Assembly: GCF_037176765.1 (NCBI RefSeq)
Contig: NC_090021.1
Coordinates: forward strand, 62,067,453 to 62,131,452
Direction of reading: 5' to 3'
Origin: Anolis sagrei
Lineage: Eukaryota; Chordata; Lepidosauria; Squamata; Anolidae
Length of the DNA: 64,000 nt
Shown here: piece after piece, positions 47,501-53,900 of the stretch
Layout of the letters: each line of letters begins with the position of its first letter
How positions within the stretch are numbered: the first letter of the stretch is position 1
Program-made: the position numbers and the translations under genes
The notes under the pieces: generated by a model
What the model saw: the letters and a program-made list of their open reading frames with translations, nothing else
Database searches by the model: none
Told to the model about the DNA's origin: nothing

Positions 47501-47647
47501 GGTTCAATCCCAGGCATCAGAAAGAGGCGGAGGCCGAGACGCACCGAAGTCGTAGAGGGAGTCCAAGGCGCCGCGGAGGAGGCGGGCGGCGGAGGCGGAA
47601 GGCTCCTGCTCGCCCTCCTCTGTCTCCTCTACTGTTCTTCTGGCCAT
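32752..47647 (-). CDS. C1orf131: C1orf131 orthologue (DUF4602 family), complete coding region
   Basis: Seven exons (876 bp joined, including the stop) encode 291 residues; the human protein is of nearly the same length. The start is the ATG at 47647-47645 in a strong context (GCAGCATGG). No upstream in-frame ATG lies in the same open frame. Domains: an acidic N-terminus with LYDFG around residues 31-35; a Lys/Asn-rich variable region with KKNKRKKK and a second basic run (RHRKKKVK) in residues 36-152; then the conserved block [38 protein letters not shown] and [13 protein letters not shown] (about 166-216); a Lys-rich stretch; and a conserved end [11 protein letters not shown]...[10 protein letters not shown]. 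The conserved block is the DUF4602 region. In human cells the protein is nucleolar and part of the small-subunit processome. All six introns keep frame. It is divergently paired with GNPAT. Confidence 0.95.
33043..33745 (-). mobile_element. L2-type LINE fragment, split by a MITE
   Basis: A reversed tail (TTTATTTATTTACTGTGCTT, ATAGACCGCTG) and, at 33660-33745, GTGTAGAGCTTTATAGGTCA..CAGCACTTTGAATTG, the counterpart of L2 sequence at 31955-32010. It lies in C1orf131 intron 6. Confidence 0.65.
33374..33525. mobile_element. Palindromic hAT-like MITE, 'CCTTCCAGA' family
   Basis: Ends CTAAGGGCCCTTCCAGATAG and CTAGATGGGCCTTAAG are inverted; arms ATCCCAGGTTTTCTG and CAGAAAGCCTGGGAT pair. Same family as 22042-22190. 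It splits an L2 fragment. Confidence 0.8.
33857..33909 (-). CDS. C1orf131: C1orf131 coding exon 6
   Basis: A 53-bp exon, [17 protein letters not shown], ending two bases into a Ser codon (AG/T). The acceptor is TTATTAACAG and the donor GAG/GTAAGC. The Lys/Arg run resembles a nucleolar localisation signal. Confidence 0.9.
34146..34232 (-). CDS. C1orf131: C1orf131 coding exon 5
   Basis: An 87-bp exon, [20 protein letters not shown] then EAKKGESIM. The acceptor is TATTGCAG and the donor ATG/GTTTGT, a weaker but valid donor. Phase is 0 on both sides. Confidence 0.9.
34240..34400 (+). mobile_element. R4-like LINE 3' tail
   Basis: CTAGATACTTGGAAAGTGTC then CGACGTGTGATCCAATACAA and AACAGCCAGCAGAGTGATCT closely match the reverse complement of 11745-11840, bounded by AAT tracts. 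It lies in C1orf131 intron 4. Confidence 0.55.
34415..34928. mobile_element. DNA transposon with CCGTATATTCCGGGGTA ends and GC-rich core
   Basis: CCGTATATTCCGGGGTATAA and TACCCCGGAATATACGG are inverted and flanked by TA, splitting an L2 tail. The 34500-34810 core is GC-rich, with an inner inverted repeat (GCGAAGTGCCTCTTC.. GAAGAGGCACTTCTCGC) and a GGA tract. No transposase seen. Confidence 0.75.
34929..35060 (-). mobile_element. L2 LINE tail, outer part
   Basis: CCATCTCTCCAAAAGGGACT, CAGGGCGGCTAACATG is a reversed L2 tail. Its ATAATAAACTTTATTTA end lies on the other side of the 34415-34928 insertion. Confidence 0.65.
35061..36584. other. C1orf131 intron 4, mostly featureless
   Basis: No exon or element recognised apart from the hairpin at 35778-35826. 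Confidence 0.5.
35778..35826. repeat. 18-bp perfect hairpin
   Basis: AACACTCTGACTTGCAAC (35778-35795) and GTTGCAAGTCAGAGTGTT (35809-35826) are exact reverse complements around a 13-base loop. Confidence 0.9.
36585..36680 (-). CDS. C1orf131: C1orf131 coding exon 4 (DUF4602 core)
   Basis: A 96-bp, 32-codon exon with [20 protein letters not shown] followed by [12 protein letters not shown]. This is the most conserved part of the family. The acceptor is TGTTTTAG and the donor AAAG/GTATGG. Confidence 0.95.
36681..38010. other. C1orf131 intron 3
   Basis: Unique-looking sequence with an (ATTA)n tract at about 37960-37985. No mobile element identified. Confidence 0.5.
38011..38067 (-). CDS. C1orf131: C1orf131 coding exon 3
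   Basis: A 57-bp exon: [19 protein letters not shown]. The acceptor is CTGTATAG and the donor GAAAAA/GTAAGT, phase 0 on both sides. QAFNLEK is the start of the conserved DUF4602 block. Confidence 0.93.
38523..38641. mobile_element. SPIN-like hAT MITE with perfect target duplication
   Basis: Begins CAATGGTTCTCAACCTGTGG and ends CCACAGGTTGAGAACCACTG. The 8-bp duplication CTTTAACT is exact on both sides (38515-38522, 38642-38649). The element is almost wholly palindromic and has no ORF. Confidence 0.9.
39111..39340. mobile_element. Tigger-like (TcMar) MITE fragment
   Basis: AGTATGCCCTCAATAACCAT, then GGGAGTTGAGTATCCACAGA and TTTTGGTATCCCTAGG, and a closing CTATGGATACCAATGGTCCA resemble Tigger-derived elements. 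Ends are diverged. Confidence 0.55.
39341..40585. other. C1orf131 intron 2, nothing recognised
   Basis: AT-rich DNA without a supported element. Confidence 0.45.
40590..40925 (+). mobile_element. CR1 LINE fragment
   Basis: GGATATTGACAGGTTGGAAT, GTATCCAGAGGAGGGCAACC, then CTTAGGGAGATGTG and TTTAGGAAGAACTTCTACAT correspond to CR1 (DxDRLExxQRRAT.. RKNFxxVR). Diverged, no tail. Confidence 0.8.
40930..42110 (-). mobile_element. L2 LINE reverse-transcriptase fragment
   Basis: The minus strand encodes [20 protein letters not shown] then [20 protein letters not shown] with the catalytic YADD box, followed by [19 protein letters not shown]. Several frame changes; not functional. Confidence 0.8.
42586..42938 (-). 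CDS. C1orf131: C1orf131 coding exon 2 (basic variable region)
   Basis: The acceptor is AAATTCTAG/GTGAA and the donor TCCAAG/GTAAG. The exon has 353 bp and runs from phase 1 to phase 0. It encodes [16 protein letters not shown] through APEIDCSK and is rich in Lys, Asn and Ser, typical of a disordered nucleolar segment. Confidence 0.93.
43018..43150 (+). mobile_element. SINE tail fragment
   Basis: GTCAGCTCCAGCTTCCCATG, GGGCATCCCCTGGGCAACGT and CATCAGAAGCGACTTGAG match the body of the SINE at 46166-46428. Confidence 0.7.
43151..43620. other. C1orf131 intron 1, nothing recognised
   Basis: No supported feature. Confidence 0.45.
43623..44345 (+). mobile_element. L2 LINE 3' end, well preserved
   Basis: An open frame covers [40 protein letters not shown] and [20 protein letters not shown] to [12 protein letters not shown]. 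The 3' UTR ends GGGGAGATGGTAGCGGGGTA, CAAATAAATATT with (ATT)n. Confidence 0.9.
44346..44584 (+). mobile_element. Second L2 tail with (ATT)n
   Basis: CTCTGAGTCCCTTTGGGGAG, ATGGTGGCGGGGTACAAATA and a 38-bp ATT tract, head to tail with the preceding L2. Confidence 0.85.
44585..45320. other. C1orf131 intron 1, nothing recognised
   Basis: AT-rich intron without a supported feature. Confidence 0.4.
45431..46062 (-). mobile_element. CR1 LINE 3' end, itself split by a MITE
   Basis: Begins ATAGAATCACAGAATAATAG (reversed CR1 3' end) and continues to CCAAGGCAGACCAAGG. The MITE at 45656-45809 interrupts it. Confidence 0.85.
45656..45809. mobile_element. Palindromic hAT-like MITE, 'CACAGCCC' family
   Basis: Arms CACAGCCCTATATCCCAGAA and TTCTGGGATATAGGGCTGTG are exact complements; the centre is ATCTGCTTTGAACTGGGTTA. 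Same family as 24162-24309. Confidence 0.85.
46166..46428 (-). mobile_element. tRNA-derived SINE with target duplication
   Basis: On the minus strand it starts AGCCCCCAGTGGCGCAATGG (A box), has GGTTCAAATC (B box) and ends GTCGCTCCTGACATG with an A tract. The 10-bp duplication TTTGGAATGA flanks it (46156-46165, 46429-46438). Confidence 0.9.
46556..47215 (+). mobile_element. RTE-like LINE C-terminal fragment with zinc finger
   Basis: Broken frames read [60 protein letters not shown] and a final [18 protein letters not shown]. The end of the RT region plus a Cys/His finger is a common squamate LINE layout. Confidence 0.75.
47233..47342. mobile_element. Palindromic hAT-like MITE, 'GGGCAAACTTTGG' family
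   Basis: CATGGGCAAACTTTGGCCCT and AGGGCCAAAGTTTGCC face each other; the inner CTGGGTGTTTTGGATTT pairs with AAATCCAAAACACCCAG. A diverged copy lies at 63472. Confidence 0.8.
47545..47647 (-). CDS. C1orf131: C1orf131 coding exon 1
   Basis: [14 protein letters not shown]...SLYDF (34 codons plus one base). The donor reads TTCG/GTGCGT, giving a phase 1 junction. Joining to the next exon rebuilds LYDFGES, and the phase match supports both ends. Confidence 0.88.
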
Positions 47648-47762
47648 GCTGCTCTTCGCTCCACCAACGTGAGGGCGGAAAGACAACACCAGACGGAGGA
47701 GGAAGGGGAAGAAGCGTCAAGGCGAAGGATTTTGGTCCCGCGCGACCACCGTCGCAGCGAAC

Positions 47763-47810
47763 ATGGCGGCGCCCACAGAGCACTTCCGCTTTTCTTCCCC
47801 TACTGACTGA
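47763..47810 (+). other. Short upstream ORF in the shared promoter
   Basis: ATG GCG GCG starts a 15-codon frame (MAAPTEHFRFSSPTD) closed by TGA, 99 bp before the GNPAT ATG. It matters only if GNPAT transcription starts upstream of it. The ATG is also the core of the YY1-like site, where initiation often takes place. Confidence 0.35.
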
Positions 47811-47909
47811 GGGACTGCCTCCCTCTCTTCTTCCTCCTTCCCTCCGGGCTGGGCTCGAAGGCCGCCGCCGAGGGAGCCGCGTAGGGAGGACTGCTGAGCA
47901 GGCGCGGAG

Positions 47910-47963
47910 ATGGCGGCGGCGGCCGGGGCGGTTGCCCGACGACGGGGGCCGCCCGTGTACTCG
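47910..47963 (+). CDS. GNPAT: GNPAT coding exon 1
   Basis: ATG in context GGAGATGG, then 18 codons ([18 protein letters not shown]) to the donor TCG/GTAGGG, phase 0. The closing VYS aligns with the human LYS just before the first splice. The Ala/Arg-rich sequence is CpG-driven and poorly conserved. Confidence 0.85.
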
Positions 47964-50900
47964 GTAGGGGCCTTTTCTTTCCGCCCAAATCCAGGGCCCG
48001 AGCGGGAGGGAGGGGAGAAGGCGGGGGAGGGCGAGTGCGCGGACCCTCTCTCTCTGTGGAGGCAGGCGCCGCTTTCCACTGTGGCTTCACACCACAGCAG
48101 GGATCTCCAGCACATTTTTAGCCTTGCCTTGGGTTCTCCTTGGGTACAGAGGGACAACTACGATTTTTGTACACAGTGGTCCGTCCTCTTTAATTTTTAC
48201 CCGGAGATGTTATTAAATACAACTCCCACCACTTTTGATTACTATCTGGGGATAATGGGAACTGCAACCATAGAATCATAGAGTTGGAAGACACCTCGTG
48301 GGTCATCCAGTCCAACCCCCTGCCAGGGAAATCGCATTCAAAGCACCCCCGACAGATGACCATCTAGCCTCTGTTTAAAGCAGGAAAATCGCATTCAAAG
48401 CACCCCCTTCCTGCCTCTGTTTAAAAGCCTTCAAAGAAGGAGCCTCCACCACACTCCAGGGCAGAGAGTTCCACTGCTGAACAGCTCTCACAGTCAGGAG
48501 ATGGAATCTCGTTCCCTATAGTTTGAAGCTTTGCGTCCTGGGTTTCCAGGGCAGCAGAAAAGAAGCTTGTTCCCTCTTCCCTATGATTTCCCCTCACATG
48601 GCCAGTCAGGAAGAACTTCCTAACTGTGAGAGCCGTTCAGCAGTGGAACTCTCTGCCCCGGAGTGTGGTGGAGGCTCCTTTGGAAGCTGTTAAACAGAGG
48701 CTGGATGGCCATCTGTCAGGGGTGATTTGAATGCAATATTCCTGCTTCTTGGCAGGGGGTTGGACTGGATGGCCCATGAGGTCTCTTCCAACTCTTTGAT
48801 TCTATGATTCTATGTCTCCTCTCAACCTCCTCTTCTGCAGGCTAAACATGCCAAGCTCTTTAAACCGCTCCTCATACGGCTTGTTCTCCAGACCCTTGAT
48901 AGAATCATAGAATCATAAAGTTGGAAGAGACCTTATGGGCCATCCAGTCCAACCCCCTGCCAGAAAGCAGGAAAATCGCATTCAAAGCACCCCCTACAGA
49001 TGGCCATCCAGTCTCTGTTTAAAAGCCTCCAAAGAAGGAGACTTCACCACAATCCAGGGCAGAGAGTTCCACTGCTGAACGACTCTCATAGTCAGGAAGT
49101 TCTTCCTCATGTTCAGATGGAATCTCCATCCCTATAGTTTGAAGCCATTGCTCTGCGTCCTGGGTTTCCAGGGCAGCAGAAAACAAGCTTGTTCCCTCCT
49201 CCCTATGATTTCCCCTCACATGGCCATCATGTCTCCTCTCAACCTCCTCTTCTGCAGGCTAAACATGCCAAGCACTTTAAATCGCTCCTCATACGGCTTG
49301 TTCTCCAGACCCTTGATAGAATCATAGAATCATAAAGTTGGAAGAGACCTTATGGGCCATCCAGTCCAACTCCCTGCCAAGAAGCAGAAATATTGCATTC
49401 AAAGCACCCCTGACAGATGGCCACCCAGCCTCTGTTTAAAACCTTCCAAAGAAGGAGCCTCCACCACACTCCAGGGCAGAGAGTTCCACTGCTGAATGGC
49501 TCTCACAGTCAGGAAGTTTTTCCTCATGTTCAGATGGAATCTCCTTTCTTGTAGTTTGAAGCCATTGTTTCGCGTCCAAGTCTCCAGGGAAGCAGAAAAC
49601 AAGCTTGTTCCCTCCTCCCTGTGACTTCCTCTCACATATTTATACCTGGCTATCATATCTACTGTCAGCCTTCTCTTCTTCAGGCTAAACATGCCCAGCT
49701 CCTTAAGCCGCTCCTCATAGGGCTTGTTCTCCAGACCCTTGATCCTTTTAGTCGCTCTCCTCTGGACACATTCCAGCTTGTCAATATCTCTCTTCAATTG
49801 TGGTGCCCAAATTTGGACACAGTATTCTAGGTGTGGTCTAACCAAGGCAGAATAGAGGGGTAGCATTACTTCCCTAGATCTAGACACTATGCTCCTATTG
49901 ATGCAGGCCAAAATCCCATTGGCTTTTTTTTGCTGCCGCATCACATTGTTGGCTCATGTTTAACTTGCTGTCCACGAGGACTCCAAGATCTTTTTCACAT
50001 GTACTACTCTTGAGCCAGGCATTTTCCCCATTCTGTATCTTTGCATTTCGTTTTTTCTGCCTAAGTGGAGTCTCTTGCATTTGTCCCTGTTGAACTTCAT
50101 TTTGTTAGTTTCGGCCCATCTCTCTAATCTGTCAAGATCGTTTTGAATCCTGCTCCTGTCCTCTGGAGTATTGGCTATCCCTCCCAATTTGGTGTTGTCT
50201 GCAAACTTGATGATCATGCCTTCTAACGCTTCATCTAAATCATTAATAAAGATGTTGAACAGGACCGGGCCCATTTTAGTTGCCCTCCTCTGGACACATT
50301 CCATCTTGTCAATGTCTTCTTTCAATTGCAGTATCCAGAATTAGACACAGTGGGATTCCAGGTGTGGTCTGACCAAGGCAGAACAGAGGGGTAGCATGAC
50401 TTCCCTGGACACTAGACTCCTATTTATGCAGACCAAAATCCCATTGGTTATTTTAGCTGCCACATGACATTGTTGGCTCATGTTTAACTTGTTGCCCATG
50501 AGGACTCCCAAGATCTTTTTCACATGTACTGCTGTGAAAAAGATATTGTGGTCCTCACTTCTATACTGTATAACTGAACCCAACTGCACCTGTGGATCTG
50601 AAGTTAAGGAAAAGTTAAAGGACTTTTTTAAAGTTAGGTATAATATCCATAGGACAAAGAAAAAATAATGGATCAATTAAGAAACAAAATTAAGTATTTG
50701 GGAGTCACAATACCTGTTAATTACTTAGAGTTAAAAAATAAATTTTGATAGACTAGTTAGGAAAATCTAAAAAAGACTATTGGAATACAAAAAAAAATCT
50801 CTCATAGTTTGGCAGAATAGGCATTTTTAAAATGAAAATATTATCTAAATTTAACTTATTTTGTAATATGTTACCCATTAAATTGCCACATGTTGATCTT

Positions 50901-53900
50901 AAAAAAATGGCAGAAATTAGTCAGTGGATTTTGTAATGGAAGTAGAAGATCTAGGCTATTGAGAGGCTTATGGTATATTTCTCAGAAATTAAGGGGACTA
51001 GGAATACCAGAATTTAAAACTTACCATCAGACACATATAATAATTCTACAAATGTATACATAGTGGCTTGTAAAACAATTAAAATAATCATAATAAAAAT
51101 ATAAAACAATTAAGAATAACATAAAATGGTATAAAAACAAACATCAGTTTTAAACGTTTTTTTCATGAGGATCAAGTGAAGGTTGCAGTTCCTCAGGGGA
51201 AGAGCAAGGCCCTTGCACTCTCGCCTGCCAGCTGTTAGAAGCTATTATTTAATCTCTTGATTGAGATGCAAAGTGGCTAACAGTGTTACAAGTGCAGTTT
51301 AAAATCCGCATTATACATATATTAGAATCATAGACTAATAGAGTTGGAAAAGACCGCATGGCCATCTAGTCCAATCCTCTGCCATGCAGGAAAAGCACAA
51401 TCAAAGCACCCCTGACAGATAACTTTCCAGTCTCTGTTTAAAAGCCTCCAAGGAAGGATTTTTCACCTCACTCCGAGGCAGAGTTCCACTGTTGAACAGC
51501 TTGTTAAAATAGAATTGAATTAGTCAGCTAAAGTTCCTCCAAATACCAGTCTCTGTTCAAAGACAGGTGTAGTGCATGTGTTAGTCATTGGGTGCCAAAC
51601 ATGCTTCTTGGGCTGTGGTCTTGCCATGTGTGGACAATACATGTTGAGCATCATTTATCTAAAATACGTGGGAGCAGAAGGTGTTTGGGATTTTGGATTT
51701 TTTTTCTTCAGATTTTGGAATACCTGTTTTTGAGATATCTTGGAGTTGAGAGCCAAGTGTGAATACAGAATTAATTTATGTTTCACTTCCTTATGCATCA
51801 AGGTAATTTTTATGCACAACATTTTAAATTATTTTATGCATGAAACTGTGTGTTCACTGAACAATTAAAAAGCACTCTGCCATCCATATTAACAATTTTA
51901 GAGTACTTTTGGATTCCACGTAAGGGATGCTCAACCTGTAGTTGAATGGAAGACAGACAGGGGAGAGAAGGCATTGTAAAAGTTATTTTTCAGAGGAAGA
52001 CAATAGTACTTCGCCTCTTAAATTTGCTACATTAAAAAAAAATCTGAAATTCATGTCATAGATCGAGAAGCATCTTGAAGACACGTGTACACACACTTTA
52101 AATATGTATTTATAGTTTGAACTCCCAGACCCATTTGTTTGGCATTCAGCAACCATTTTAGGATTGTATACCACTATTTGAACATTCTCTATATATCTCC
52201 AAGAAAGCCTTTCTGTTAATAATGCCACCATCTAAGGCATGTCTGGTAGGGTGAGACTGGGACTTCTTTGTAGCAGATTTGTGCCCTTCCATTAACAGAC
52301 TTTTTTTTCAAATCCATTTGGGACACTGTATGGCTACCCAAGAAGGCGACTTTAGGAGGTTTGCAATGTGGGGAAACATAGTGAGATCACTGCTTTTGTT
52401 TTGGGTGGAACCGTTTTCTTTCTTTCAGGGTATGTTGCAAATGTTATCCAAGAAGCAAATGGTCTTCCCTATCCACTTGCAATCCTGGTATTGCTACAGA
52501 CAATCATTAGAACAGTGTTTTCTTGGAATTCTACACTGCTCTGCTGACATTTGCATTTATATGTTCTTGTTACAATATTGCAAATACTTAGTTTACATTT
52601 TAAAAACTTCCAAACTTCTGTTTCTTGGAAGGATAGGAGGTGCTTTCTATGTGCTCCTGTATGATATTTACGATTGATAGGCATCCTAACATACAATCAT
52701 ACTGTCTGCCACACCACTGAAATGATGAAAATAAGAGCACTATGTTTTCACAATATAGTAAGACCTTTGCTAAGGAAGTTCTCCCTGAATCCTATTGCAT
52801 TGGCTAATTTCTGGCCAATATCCATTCTTGGACAGGTGCTAGAACGTGCGGCAATATCCATTCTTGGACAGGTGCTAGAACATGTGGCAGTATCTCAACT
52901 GCAAGACTTACTGAATGAGATTTGCTTTTACAGATCCGGTTCATTTCCCCCTCAGGTCTGATAACAGTATGGAGGCCATCTATTGACTTTGCAGTTTTCA
53001 GTACTATCAGCCACAATATCTTTCTGAGTTGCATCTCTGGGATAGAACTTGGAGGCACTGTTTTACAGTAGCCTCCAAGTATTGCACAGAAATTGTTCCT
53101 TGATGTTCTATGGTCCGAGGTTTCCCTCAGAGTTCTGTCCTATCTCCCTTGCTTTTGCAAGTGTGTTGGCAATTCCTAAGAGAGGTGTAGTGTAGATTTA
53201 AAAGTTTTGATTTTCATGTCACCTATTGTTTGCTGGGAAAATAGAGTTCAAACAGATCATGACAAGCCCGATAGAGAAGTTAATCAAATATGCCTTAGGG
53301 ATGTCTCTTCAATATTTTGATTAGACATGGAGGAAAAACCTTGGTGGCAACAAATAAACCATGGCTTGCTGAAGTACGTGGTGGTAGACATACCAATTCC
53401 AGGAGGTTTTGAAGACAACACAGAAGATACTGGAATTGAGGAAGAGAAGAAAATGACGAAATTTGGGGATGATGGAGAAAAGGCTTGATTAGCATGCTGA
53501 AGAGTAGGAGGGAAAAATGGAAGCCATCATCATTTTTAATCCTTTGCAGTAAGATAATGTTGTAAATGACCATTTTGTTTAGTCTTAATGCAGTTAGAGT
53601 TCTTTGAGCAGTCTCCCTGTTAAGTTAAATTCTGGTCCTATATTTACCTACATATTTGTCTTGAGATGGCCGATGAGGTCTCTTCCAATTCTATGATTCT
53701 ATGAAATTGAGTGGAGGGATGAATATAATTCAAAAGAAAAACATGTAATTCCCCCCCCCCCCCGCCTTTTTTTTTACAAGTACTTTTGCCTCTTTTGTGA
53801 GACTCTAACAGAATAGTGATGATTATAGCCCACAATGGGGGTGGGTGGATGGATGGTAATTCCGTTTTAATCACAAGTTATAATCATGGATAAACTAAGA

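Larger units (their letters stand above)
47510..48065. promoter_or_regulatory. CpG-island bidirectional promoter, C1orf131/GNPAT
   Basis: This stretch is markedly richer in G+C and CpG than its surroundings and holds both first coding exons, whose ATGs point away from each other with 262 bp between. No TATA box is apparent. It contains an ETS-like site (CACTTCCGC, 47781-47789) and a YY1-like ATGGCGGC (47763-47770), with a second ATGGCGGC at the GNPAT start itself. This architecture is typical of paired housekeeping genes. Confidence 0.8.

Noticed and set aside
47687-47689. Upstream start for C1orf131 adding 14 residues
   Set aside because: The codon is GTG, not ATG; the ATG at 47647 has a strong context.
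47366-47806. 146-codon plus-strand frame across the promoter
   Set aside because: Antisense to C1orf131 exon 1; open only because the CpG island has few stops.
49399-49944. Long minus-strand frame considered as a gene
   Set aside because: It is the CR1 reverse-transcriptase C-terminus in a truncated copy.
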